This document shows, one piece after another, positions 23,162 through 34,354 of a stretch of 64,000 nucleotides of DNA. The notes beneath the pieces are model-generated. The model had not been told where the DNA came from and did not search any database. It was given only the letters and a program-made list of their open reading frames with translations. Every line of letters starts with the position of its first letter. Position 1 is the stretch's first letter. The DNA comes from Ancylostoma caninum (lineage: Eukaryota > Nematoda > Chromadorea > Rhabditida > Ancylostomatidae): positions 1,178,001 to 1,242,000 of the forward strand of contig JBAJFG010000015.1 of assembly GCA_037903475.1 (NCBI GenBank), in the 5' to 3' direction. The translations under genes and the position numbers were made by a program.

Positions 23162-23600
23162 GCATTATTTTCATTTCACGCCCCCATAGACGACGACATA
23201 GTTGAAATGTCAAAAAAAGAGAATAAATCTTTTTACCTAGCAAACCTGATTGGCATGATAACTGTATCAAGTCCTTGGTCTGTCTCCATACTTTGTCGGA
23301 ACGACTAGAAAGTGTTTTAATTGGTGTACTCTTGCGGTTCGCAGAACAGTGAAAGCACTGTCTGGGAAAGGATAAAACTGCTGGTGCTGTTCTCAAAGAT
23401 CAAATTATGTTGGCATGATAACTGCATCAAGATGAATCGGGTAATAGAGTTACTTCGATCATAGGTGACATGATTTAAGTAATTTGAGTGTTGTACAATG
23501 ATCAAGTGACTTGTCTGCATATTGACAGTAGTTGGATTCTTTTTTCTATAGAACGCATTAATATCGGGTACCAATCTCTATAATTCAGTGTTCATGTTTG
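23162..23600. other. Between foldback element 2 and the chemoreceptor
   Basis: AT-rich sequence with no gene supported; it includes the region just beyond the chemoreceptor 3' UTR. Confidence 0.4.
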
Positions 23601-23620
23601 CGAAAACAGTATTAAAAAAT

Positions 23621-23626
23621 TTTATT
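23621..23626 (-). terminator. Poly(A) signal of the chemoreceptor gene
   Basis: AATAAA on the minus strand, 76 bases past the stop codon at 23704-23702. Confidence 0.6.
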
Positions 23627-23701
23627 CACATATTCCAGAGATCATCAGACATATCCTTTGTAGAAAAATTTACTCTCAGCTACTCTGCTTTCATAAGCTA
23701 C

Positions 23702-26700
23702 TCATTGAATCCATCCACCAGTTTTCCGTTCAGCTGTTGATGGGATTATTGCGACAGAAGATCTTTTACAGCTGTTTCTACATCGCAAGATGTCAAGTTG
23801 TTCCATGAAGGCACGGCGGTAGTCCAGCGACCGCCATATGCATACGTAGAAATTTTGCGAGAAGCAGATGCAGCCGAAGAAAATCTGTAATTTCACAAAT
23901 CTTTCGCAGTTGAGATAGGAATAAACAAGTAAACAAGTAAACAAACAACAAAGGCAGTCATTATGCAAACTATTCAAACGACAACGCCTCATTACTTTGT
24001 CGCTAGTTTAGGTGAGTGCCGTTTTTGTGTGGTAAAAGAGACTTATTTTTTGAGAAAAAAAGATTCAGAAGACGCCAATATGCTCCACCCTAGGCTGAAA
24101 CATTGAAATTTACCCTTGCAGGGCCTGAATGGATCAATGAGATTACCCAGAGTAAACGTGTTACCGCCCATGTTGTTGACTAGGGGTAAAGTTATGAGAT
24201 ATTAACATCTTTATCTTGGGAAATCTCAATGATGCATGCGGCCCCAGAAGCTGTACGCATGCAAAATTTTCAAAGAACGAACCATATTTGATTGAAGATA
24301 GGGTAGAATTTTAGGATTAATGTTAAGAATAGTGAAGATGTTGGCTCCTAAAATTTTGGATATAGTGACGAGCAATAGTCATCAAAGCTAGAATAGTATG
24401 GATTACTTACCGAGAAGTGCAAGAAACCAAGAGAATATAAATACGATCACAATCACGGTCAAGCGACGAACAACTCTCTGATGTTCATTATAGGCTGCTG
24501 GGTTATCTGAATTTACATTGCTATATATCATTAAAATTCCTGGTCTAGTGAACCACTTATCCACATTGTGGGGCAATTTATGATAGATGCATGCACCCTG
24601 CATTAACCAATGCCCATAGGGAATTCTCCACATATTTCTGGGAAATGATTGACCATGTTATCGGTACGACATTTTCACAATAAAGCAAAATATGCTTGCG
24701 AAACAAAATTCCACACTATCGAGACTTTTCGAAAAGAAGCAAGTTTTTGAAGCAAGTGAATCACCGGTGTCTCACGGATTCCGAGCATAAGGGCATTCGA
24801 GTAAGCCACTTATGCCTTTTGTGGTCGGAATTATTTATCCAATTATTTTTCTAACCAGTCTGGCCGTCCGGCTCACGCCGGACTTCCAGGCTTTTCCTAA
24901 TGCTCGCTTCGCTCGCATGACTTCATCAGATTTTCATTTTGTTAGACTTCCGACCACGCCATATTTTTGCTACAGCGCGCCCTCATCCTTTCCATTGCTT
25001 CCCCTTGTGTGAAATTGGACTTATCGGAGGGATTGACCGCGTTTCCCAAGGCAATCTTATCTTTCGCTCAGCTGAAATAGCTATTTGTGACTGAATATAA
25101 CCGATTCAACCTTTAGTGACTACGGGGAATGGTTTACCATTCTTTGTTTGTTATAACTGGTCAAATGATAAGAGCCAACTTGAACATATAGAAGGTGTGC
25201 GGTGAGTTCATAAACAAATGAGAAGGGAAAACGCGGGAGACGATGTGAAATGGAGGGAGTCATACTACTCGTTTCTGAGGTCTGACATTTAGTGTTTTAC
25301 GGTCTATGTTTAGCGCCACGGAACCGATCGAGCTATGATGAACCCAACTCATGGCATTTTATCGATAGTGAACACATCGATAGCGCATCTCTCCTCCGTC
25401 GGTCGTCACATTTTCAGGCGTTTCTCACTAATGGACGCCGACGAACCCTTACCCCACCCTCGACTCGACTCCAGAAGTTTCTCCACTTTTGGACGCTGGC
25501 GCGGCCGTTTCACACCGTTGAACCTGACTCCAGGCGTTTCGCCCACTTTTGGACGCCGGCTCACCCTTATCACACTGTTGGACCCGACTCCAGGCGTTTC
25601 GCCCACTTTTGGACGCCGGCGCACGCTCACCGAGACAGTGAACCCGTTCTAGAGCATTTTCTTTGTCCTAGGCCACGCCACCGTTTCACACTGACAAACG
25701 GACAAACACACGCACATACAGAGTAAGCCCGTTATTACAAGTCATGATTTTAATGTGACAAGACATCGTCAATTGTACAAAAAAGTTTGAATTGAGTTGA
25801 AGTGTTAGGTTAATTGAGTTGAGCTTAAATTGAACCATTAAAAGAAACTTACATCTGCACTTCAATGTCAGAAATATGCACAAATACACTGCAAGAACTG
25901 CAAAATTAATCACAACATTACTGGATGTCCATAACGATGAGACGCTCGGTTCCAGTCCTGGAACGGTGTTCACGTAAAGGTGATAGAAGTCCAGACCTTT
26001 TATTTTTGATGCAACGGTACGGCGAAATTCGGTAAAATACGGTATAATATGTTATTGTATAATATGTTATTGTAAGATATTCTGTGAATAAACAGTTTTC
26101 TAAGAAGGTCTTTGCATTCTACAAAGGAAGGGCAAGAAATTTATCCGAACATGTATCTGGGACAGAAGCAAATCTCCCTGCACTTTTCAGATTGTCGATG
26201 TGCTCTTTATGTTTGCAAGTTCATCTCGAATTCAAACTTATCTCAAAATGTTCCTCCAAAACATTCAGAGAAAAGTACATACCAGACAAAATGATTCTCG
26301 AACATTGTGGCGTTGAAAATAGCTCTGTTGAAAGGACATTCAAAGGGCAGGTGCAGTGATATTAACAAGTAGCAATGTGTGTAGTTACAAAAGGTATTTA
26401 AAGGTGTTTATTATATGGATGACCGGAGTCCGGATGCATTATTGAGATTATCTATTACAAATACGTATGATAATGCATCCAAATTTTCCCTTCAACTGGT
26501 ACCCGTGAACATGTTCACTCTGTACGTTGCGTTGTCTATACGCAGCTGCTTCATAATCATACCCATAGATATAAGATAGCCTATCATTCCAGTGATGCCT
26601 TCAGAATGGTAGAGAAAGAGGTGCCCTTCATCCATAGTGCAATACAAGTAAAATGAGATCAAGATGGACATCTGCTTCAATTTTCTAAGCGAGCAGTTCT

Positions 26701-29239
26701 CACATATCAAATTCACCAGAGAGGAACCTAGAGACAACCAGCTGGCCTTCCTCAATGTACAGGTATACCTGGCGCATAAGGAACGCAGAACTAGGGGGTA
26801 CCGTAAACCCAGCAGCAAGCATATAGTAAAACAATATCGATCAATACATCCCATCGGATTGAAGAGGTCAGTCATAGGGAATATGTATCGTACAACTATA
26901 ATGTTAACATCCAGTACTCAGGAGAGCACCTGGTCTGCAAACATGGCCCACCAAAATGCCGGGTCTAATGGTTACAGCGCTAGAGAGTGCTCTCCACGTC
27001 GTGTTTATCGTGGGACCCACCTTACGGATCGCTCTGGAAAGATTCCTTTCTGCATACCTTTCATCTCTGTTGATGTGAGTAATGCAGTACGGAGGAGCCA
27101 ACTGCAGGCGGGCCTGCGGGATGACGTGGGGACGTTGGACATACCCCACATACCCCAGCGATCCTCAAACGGAAACTAGTTCGCAACCGTGCTCATGATC
27201 GTCTCAGACAACCACTGCGTGCATTATCTGTTCTCTTGGGAGGGATGGTGACTGTATGATCTCTGGAAGAATTTATCTCATCACCTGTTAGGCGTGCGGG
27301 AACGAGTATACAAGGGAAACGGGACGTCCGCCCTGCGTTAGGATAGAAAAACTCCGGACAGGCTCTCCAAATTAAGATCTTCCACCCTCTTGGGCACCCA
27401 TCGTAGGTCACGCCATGAAAACTCGGAAATGAGGTCTATCCACAAGCCCAAATTGCATGAAACAATGTCCAGAGCGCTTATACGATGAAAGCATGCCAAC
27501 TACGAATTTCGTTGAATATGTAGGTACACCCTAGGAGACAAAAATTTCCGATGCTACTCCACTTTTCCTATCCCAAAATATCAAAATCAAATTTCCGCTG
27601 AAGTCCTGTCTAGGAGTGTTCTTTGATGTACATCATTCTCATTTTGTGACGACATTTTCACAGAGCTATTTAAATGTACGGTAGAATAAGGTGCCTCACA
27701 TGATCTTCCCAAACTTTGCATAGAGGCGCCAAGAATCCAGGAATGAGTAACGAAAATGAATGTCTCTCCTTAATGAGTGATTTGCTTCCTTTATTATCGT
27801 TATGTGAGCTATCTATAGATCGAGTAAGATCCGGACGTCGGGCAAGAACCACTCGTCCGTCATAAGGATCATGGGTTAGCTGTGCGGTCTTCTTCCGCGG
27901 AAGGTGGAACAACCGGTACGTCGGACCTCGATTCTGGGCGCTCTTGTCGTATCTTACCCTTAGACAAGGTCGAGAACTGGCGAGGTAGGATGAGGCATTT
28001 GACCGTCTAGAACACAGATTGAACAACTGGGGCCACTTTCAGACCTCTGACGACGACGGTTACGTTGAAACGTAAGGTCAATAAAGTTCCACCGTAACAA
28101 CCTAGTGTGGCAGAAGCAAATTACACACATGGAGGGATTATTTACTTTATGCGCTGATCACGGATATCAACATTGAGTCTCATGGTATTTTTTTCACTGA
28201 AACTGACATATCCCATTAGCACGTGAAGTAACGTCTTTTACGAAAACTGCGAAGTTTCGGGAGGTTTCCTGAGGCACCGTTTTTATGTACCTACCCGTAC
28301 TCCGCAAATATGGCGTTTCTGTACAGAGTGGGCATAATATCCGTGATCAACATGTCAAATGATCATTACAGACGAAGTTTCAGCGGCATTTTTATTCCGA
28401 TTCTTTTTGAGCAGAAAAAAGGGGAATAGCGCCTCGAGATAGCCTCGAAATTTCGCAGTAAAGTGAAGGATCTTTAACCCTTTAAGTCAAATCCTTAAAT
28501 TCTCCTCAATTTATTAGTCAGATCTTTAGCGAAGCAAACATTGCTGCTTACCAACAACAACATTGCACAGATGTACCAAGTCGTCATTCATCATTATCCA
28601 TCCGTATATCATGAAAAACAATGAGTATATCCATCCAGGTAAACATAGCAGCGCAACGTACGGCATAGTACTGATCGACCGATATCTGGAATAAAAACCT
28701 TTCGGAAAAAAATCAGGAAACAGATGCCTAGATAAGGATGATGCGGACCACTTCTCCATTCTATTTCATTACTTCTTTGCTTCCTCATTACGGAGGCTAT
28801 TCCGTCCTCAGTAGTACTGAATCAAACCAGACCTCATTGGAAATATCAGCGCTATAAGCAGATCCAGGGCAATGACGAGCGCCATCGGAGCCTGCTGAGA
28901 GATAGCAATCGTGTACGGCATAACGATAGGATAACATCGACTTCGCTCAATTGGTCTACCGCTGAGAATAACAGTAATATTTATGAAACATGATAAAAGA
29001 CATATACTTTGGTAAACAGCATTTATCGCAAGTAGAATACCTGTACCAAAATTTATAAGCACAGCAAATTTCATGAAAAGGAACCGAGACCAGGTATACC
29101 ACACACCTGGTTTTGTACGCATCTCTTTTTTACGTATTGTACACCAGATAAGATTGAAGTTTCCAAAATTGCCGATAATATTGAATAGGAATATTTCGGT
29201 CGTCATCCAGTAATTGCTTATGTCTCTTAACTCGACCAT
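23702..29239 (-). CDS. Seven-transmembrane chemoreceptor, SRSX-like
   Basis: Seven exons join with consistent phases: 29239-29107, 29040-28833, 28685-28552, 25957-25853, 24506-24411, 24347-24283, 23884-23702. The 307-aa product has no internal stop. Membrane segments in order: TM1 about residues 14-35 (with GNFGN), TM2 after MRTKPG, TM3 ending VIALDLLIALIFPMRYR, TM4 VALLCLPGWIYSLFFMIYGW, TM5 VVINFAVLAVYLCIFLTL, TM6 LTVIVIVFIFSWFLALLG, and TM7 IFFGCICFSQNFYVCIWRS. A tail of about 45 residues begins DYRRAFMEQL. GN in TM1, the MR-K pattern in loop 1, the LDLLIALIFP end of TM3, FIFSW in TM6 and WRS-DYRRAF after TM7 fit nematode SRSX or a related srx/srv-type rhodopsin-like class. The usual DRY is reduced to DLL. 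Such receptors sit in sensory-cilium membranes and signal through G proteins; the ligand is unknown. Intron 3 contains a dead Penelope-like element and intron 4 a minisatellite, yet the frame is intact. Confidence 0.85.
25430..25660 (+). repeat. Minisatellite with 69-bp period
   Basis: Three to four tandem units carry GGCGTTTCGCCCACTTTTGG then ACGCCGGC. The two best-matched units are almost identical. The period is a multiple of three, so two plus-strand frames stay open across it (144 and 105 codons), but it lies in intron 4 of the chemoreceptor on the opposite strand and is probably non-coding. Confidence 0.75.
26664..27530 (+). mobile_element. Penelope-like element, RT C-terminal remnant
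   Basis: A 171-codon frame starting at 26664 carries the block that follows the polymerase motifs in Penelope-like reverse transcriptases: HIKFTREEPRDNQLAFLNVQ, then YRKPSSKHIV, then a GLKRSVIGNMYRTT block. After the stop at 27179, broken frames to about 27420 contain a GTHRRSRH stretch resembling the GIY-YIG endonuclease region. The polymerase core is missing. It is inserted in intron 3 of the chemoreceptor, antisense to it, and is not functional. Confidence 0.75.
28047..28113 (+). ncRNA. Hammerhead-like motif 2 downstream of Penelope remnant
   Basis: CTGACGA (28047-28053), one C, stem GACG, loop GTTA, stem CGTT, then GAAA (28067-28070). AAACGTAAGGTC could form a two-base-pair helix III with cleavage after GTC. 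The following AATAAAG and AACAACCT...GCAGAAG tail matches motifs 1 and 3. It lies on the same strand as the Penelope coding remnant, about 0.5-0.9 kb downstream. Confidence 0.6.
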
Positions 29240-29912
29240 AACCTGAACGGACTATGTATTATCTGCAGATGGTAAAATAGGAGGTACGCGAATTTTCCAA
29301 CTACGAACGGCGCCTCTGCTGAGAACATACACAAACATGCAATGCTGTACGGAAAGTTTGCTACTCATAATGTGATGTGTTCTAGTAGTGCATAGATGGA
29401 AGGACAACTGTCCTAGACAGGCAGGGTAATATGAGTAGCATTGTGAAAAAAAACATGCAATATCAAAAAAGAAAGGCGGTAGGCAAGGCGTGTGAACTTG
29501 CAGCATTGAATTAGATAATTAATATTCCTGGAAAATGGCTATGAACTGATTTGCTTAGGGAATGTAATGAGCAATCTTGCTTTTTCTCAGAATACTTTGC
29601 TAGAAGTTCAAGCAATTACGTTGGGAAATAGCTGAACCTTAACTTGCGTACATAGGAACGTCATCAACAGCACAGATAGTGTCCTGGAGAATTGTACAAA
29701 TTGAGGTGCTGTTCGATTCACTTCTGGTATTGCGCCAAATGAGATGAGGGTTTCCTCGGTACGATGGTCTAGACAAGTGACACGTAGCTCTGTAACCCAA
29801 ACGGTCAGGTGCTTGTCGGAAAGAGTCCACGCCTCACTCAAAAGGCGTGCGTTATGAGCATGGGAGACCTGAAACTAAGCGCCCTTCTTTAGAAGGCCTT
29901 CTCACACTTATA
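29240..29912. other. Presumed promoter region of the chemoreceptor
   Basis: On the minus strand a CCGTTCAG acceptor-like site ends four bases before the ATG at 29239, so there may be a trans-splice or an upstream exon. No other gene is supported. Confidence 0.35.
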
Positions 29913-31066
29913 TTAGGTCGTATGAAAATTCCCCCCGCTTTTTCGACATAAGCCGGTTCTGATACTTCGTATCGAGCAACACCCATCCGATTGTCTCGAT
30001 GAAAATGTAACATTCCAGCTCACATTTTTGCCAAGATCTACTGTTATATATTTCAAAAAACTTGTAAGTTTGTGCGTGAGTGCACACAGTGGGTTAAGAT
30101 GGCGCGCCGTATCTAACGCGGGTGGACAGGTGTTCTTCAAAACACGAAAATTCGATAATCTGTATGTATGGGTTCGCTGTAGACATGCCTATTGGAGCTC
30201 TCCAATACGCTGAACACGGACATGGCAATCATTTCGCATGAAAATATCGATTTTATCGATTTTTCACAATTTTTGATTAGGGGTCACGAAACGCATGTCT
30301 ATTGGGATTCTCTTATGCGCTGAACATGAATATAACAGCCACCTTATCCAAAAGTGTCGATTCAATGATCCTATTGATTTTACTGATTTTCAGCATCTTT
30401 GCCAGGGAGAAGTGAGAACATGTTCAGTTGCTCTTCAATGGGCCAAAAACTATTATGAACAAGCGAAGTTGTGGATGCGACTAATTGTTAATTCGGAGTA
30501 AATTTTTGGCAAAAAGTTAGCACTCTAAGGATAAAAGATCCGACAGAAAGTTTTGACATGGGAGGTGTGCACTTGCACTTTGACTCCGCTCATATACGCA
30601 TCCCTGGGGGCCAGACACCTCCATGACACCTCGCAGCGGCGGCAACTGGGCTGGTTGTTCTCTAATTCGTTGCTCGTAAAGTTGAAACAGTTTGAAAATG
30701 AGTGGAATATCTGAAGAAATACAGTGCGATGCTTTTTTTTACTATAAAAAGGACAAAACCGCTGCAAGATCATGCTAACAAATTTGTGAAGTGTACGGCG
30801 AAAATACTGTTAGTGAACGAATGACCCAGGAGTGGTTTGCTAGATGCCGTTCCGGAACTTCGGATGTTAAAGATGCACCGGCAAGTAACTGAAAAATTCG
30901 ATGAATTTTGGCAACTGGTGGAGCAAGACGAACACGAAGCTGTCGCGAAATAGCGGAGCTCAAAGATAATAATGGTAAATATGTACTTTATTGCAGTAGA
31001 TTTTCAATAAAAAATGCTTGTTCAAATATGCACGGAAAAACTGCGGAGACTTTTTATACGACCTAA
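29913..31066 (+). mobile_element. Mariner relic carrying the N-terminal half of a transposase
   Basis: The ends are inverted repeats, TTAGGTCGTATGAAAATTCC at 29913 and the complement of TTAGGTCGTATAAAAAGTCT at 31066, each flanked by TA. Plus-strand frames at about 30712-30960 encode a mariner helix-turn-helix region (CEVYGENTVSERMTQEWFA, then RCRSGTSDVKDAP) interrupted by stops. The catalytic region is absent. About 250 bp of the 112-bp retroposon-type repeats are nested at about 30178-30440. 1154 bp, dead. Confidence 0.8.
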
Positions 31067-31329
31067 TAGTTTCGTCATTAATACCTTTACCTTTCCCTTG
31101 TTTGCTATTTGTAATGGTTCAAGCCATACACTTGCAAGTTTGAGTGAGTGAAAATAGAGTATCACGCAACGGCTTCGACAGTGAAAATCATTAGACATCA
31201 AAAATAACAAGTTTCTTACGACTAGACAAAGTGAGAAGGTAGCAAAGGAAGCTTGACGTCATAGTACTTATAGATGAATGTAGTACGACGAAGTTTGGTG
31301 CGTTGGCGAATGGATGAGTAAATGAGTTG

Positions 31330-32439
31330 TTCAATTGTCTAACGCGGATAATAAAGGTATCGTAAAATTAAAAGAGCGACGCGTTTCTTTGATTTTAGAT
31401 CTAAATCCAAAGCCCTTTGATCGTGCGAGATTAGCGCCCAAGCCTCTCCTTTTGGCGGGACGCTCGTTCGGTCTGTCCGATCTGCCTTGCTTTGACTGCC
31501 ACATATTTTACTCATCGTTGGTGAACCTCATACCTTTTTCCCGCTACTTGACACTTTGTCAAAACTAGGAAACGGTATTCAACCTATAAGTAGCACGAAA
31601 CACGCGCCGTGCAATCCTTGAAACACGCGGATTTGACGGTGTCCAGTGCGACCGACAACCAGACATCTGATTCATCGAAGTATGTGGAAGATAAAGTGCG
31701 GAGTAGCGGACCCCTAGGATTACGTGCAACAAATTCTAGAAAGAAGAAGACTGTGTTGCGGATCGGAGGTTCAGTGAGCTCAGTGAGACCCCCAACGCCA
31801 TGTGGAAAATAAGGTACAAAAGCAAAGCCAATCATGGACAGAATAAAGGCTAGAAAAGCCAATGATGGCTTAGGAGCGATACGAAACCAGAAAGGGTTCG
31901 TTAGGTCTAGTATTGGTGGAAGATGTAACAACATGGGTAAGATGTTAACAGACAAGAATACAGAAACGTCAACAAGCAGTAGTTCGTTCGTAGTTCGTTC
32001 CAGAGGGCTTCCCATAGATGGTACCCTTGAACTTCCTTTACATGCTGCTCCAAAGATATGCTTATCCTGACACCCCACCACGGGAGGTGCTCAAGGCGTT
32101 CTTAGGACAGGCATTGGTTAACCTATTAATCATCCACAAAAGAAAGCAAATACGTTCTGGGGTTTGCTAGAGATAAAATTTCAAAGTCAATCTGAGAAGA
32201 AGTAATCTGAAGAGAAATAATAAATGTGAACAGACGAGAGCTTAGGACGCGATCTCTACAGTCCAAACTCTTCGTTCGAGTCGGAATCGGTTAAAGAGTT
32301 GGATGGTGTCGTTGCGACGCTTTCAAAGGGGAACAAGGATGCACTGCTCCTTACAGGAAACCTTTACCCACTCGGATCGGCCACAGACAGAGCAATGTGC
32401 TTGGAAGAACTAGTTACAACTTCATATTGGTCATCTTAG
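31330..32439 (+). pseudogene. Decayed gene of unknown family
   Basis: Three plus-strand coding-like segments are in order. The first (about 31398-31530, after a TTTGATTTTAG acceptor) reads LNPKPFDRARLAPKPLLLAG. The second (31594-32070) includes KKKTVLRIGGSVSSVRPPTP and ends GTLELPLHAAPKI. The third (32233-32439, after GTGAACAG) reads DLYSPNSSFESESVKELDG and ends with a normal stop. The second is broken by an in-frame TAA at 31810-31812 with no room for an intron. Near 32045 the likely frame shifts to one reading DTPPREVLKAFLGQ. Composition and order suggest a real protein once existed, but I do not recognise the family. The 165-codon minus-strand frame over it is probably a shadow. Confidence 0.45.
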
Positions 32440-34086
32440 TACAGGTGCTTAGTTATCTGGGATTTCTCATGTCCGCTTCAGATGTGTCGTTTGCAATACT
32501 CATCTAAGCTATTAGACCTACGCATTGTTTTTCTTTCAGGGTTTAGGTTTTTTTTATTATCTTTCATTTTTTAAAAAGGAAATTGAACAAATTTAGGGGT
32601 TAGGTACCGTACTTGAATTACGCGTGGAAAGCTTCGTTTAGGAGAATACAGGAAGTGTGCATCGCGGAAGCGAGTACTATCCAGCTTCATTTTTTTCTTG
32701 TGTGCACGCGAGCGAGGCTAATCATCTACACTCATCTTTATGCAATAGTTCATGTGAAAATTCTTGCACAATTCTTTTTTTTTCTGTTCTGCATAATTAT
32801 ACTACTCGAACGCTGCTCATCTGACCTTTTTGATTGTTCAAGTCAGATTCTCTTAGCTTCCCACGTGATAAATCCTCTACCCCTGTTGAAAACACAGCGA
32901 CGCAAAAACACTCATTGCTTAGTATGGCTTAAAAAATGCTAAAGTAATGCGATTTATGAGATGAAAATCGTGTGTACTTCTGAACTTTAACACGCTTTTG
33001 CACCCCATTTACACTTGTACAAGTCTCATGCACTATGAAAATATTCAAGTTCTCTTGCATGTGATTAGGTCAAAATGATTACAAACGAGCATTTTCTTGT
33101 ATTTTCACACATGTACAAAAAGTGTAAGTGTACCTGGTCCCCTTATGGAAACGACGCAACGACCGCCCTTATTCCTCGACACCCAGGCTATCTAGTGAGA
33201 ATATCAGAGCAGTTGAGCTTCATACATGAGAGGGGTAGCGTGGGGTAGTGGCATGAGTTACAGTGCCGGCAAAACAGTCGATGTCGAGATCCTCGGCCGT
33301 GGCCAACCAAGCCAACCTTCCTCTGGGATCAGTAAAGTGGTATCTGAGAAAATGGGCGGTTCAAGCACTGTACATCGTACATCGGTATCCCTAAAAGCCA
33401 TCATATAGGATCACATGGATTAAGTGCATTCACAATGCCATTATAAAATGGAGCCAAATATGTGGTCCACTCCAAAAAGGATTGACTAACACCCACCTTT
33501 GTCCTCAGAAGCTTTAAACCCTAAGAACCGGTTGCTTGTTATTCACTTTAACGCCTTAGAGGACAAATGGTAAAGGATAATGGATAAAGGGCAAATTAGT
33601 CGGCAATAATTGCCGATCTCCCTATGGTTTCTTCTCAAGCAGGCCAGGTCTCCAGGTTATAGCTGAAGAAAAACGGCAGCATGCAACTGGCCAATTGCAG
33701 AGCTCATTGGCACCTTCCTTTCCAAGTACAATGTTCCACATCCCAATTGCATGGGAAAAAATGGGGTCTCTGTCGCTTCAGGGGCCCAGGTGGAAAACGA
33801 AGTTGATAAAAATGTTTTTTCTATAGTAACAAATGAATAAATTCTTTCTTTCTCTGATTCGAACGATAAGTTTAGACCTCAATAAGCTTGATTGCACGAA
33901 GCGACGGATGATATTTTTAGCCGCTTTTACCCCAATTTCTTTAAGCATATGATCTGAGTGGATTGAAGTCTTAAAAAAAGCACAGCGATAGCTTGCAGGA
34001 TACGGTGTTCTTGAATGATGTAGTGTATTACGATGGATTATCGAGTCTGAGAGAAGAGAAGGACGGTATCATGTACGCGTAGTTAT
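32440..34086. other. No gene; contains a hAT-type fragment
   Basis: No gene is supported. At about 33755-33850, GGGGTCTCTGTCGCTTCAGG and GTGGAAAACGAAGTTGATAA match the interior of the hAT-type MITE at 53350, so a truncated relative lies here. Confidence 0.45.
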
Positions 34087-34354
34087 ACTCTGATAACTGT
34101 GCAGCACGAACGCAGCCCGAACGGCGTAATGGTTCGGGTAGAAACCCTAGCAGCAACGGTTGCCAATTGCTGCCACCAATTGCTGCCATCCTCCCCTTGA
34201 TTGCTGCCGTCCCTCAGCAATCGCTGCTAAAGGGCCGACAGATTAAGCAGCAATCGAGGGAAGGATGGCAGTAACTGGCAACCGTTGCTGCTAGGGTTTC
34301 TTCCCGAACCATTACGCCGTTTGGTCTGCGTTCATCCTGCACAGTTATCAGAGT
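34087..34354. mobile_element. MITE family C, copy 2
   Basis: A compact copy of 268 bp. The left end is ACTCTGATAACTGTGCAGCA and the right end its complement CAGTTATCAGAGT. The arms share GGTAGAAACCCTAGCAGCAA and meet at a short centre with AGCAATCGCTGCT. Confidence 0.85.

Noticed and set aside
25292..25726. 144-codon plus-strand protein gene
   Set aside because: It translates a 69-bp minisatellite inside an intron, is open in two frames at once, and has no homology.
26492..26875. 127-codon minus-strand protein
   Set aside because: It is antisense to the Penelope-like reverse-transcriptase frame.
31584..32081. 165-codon minus-strand protein
   Set aside because: The plus strand over the same bases has better coding composition in ordered blocks with acceptor sites; the minus frame looks like a shadow.
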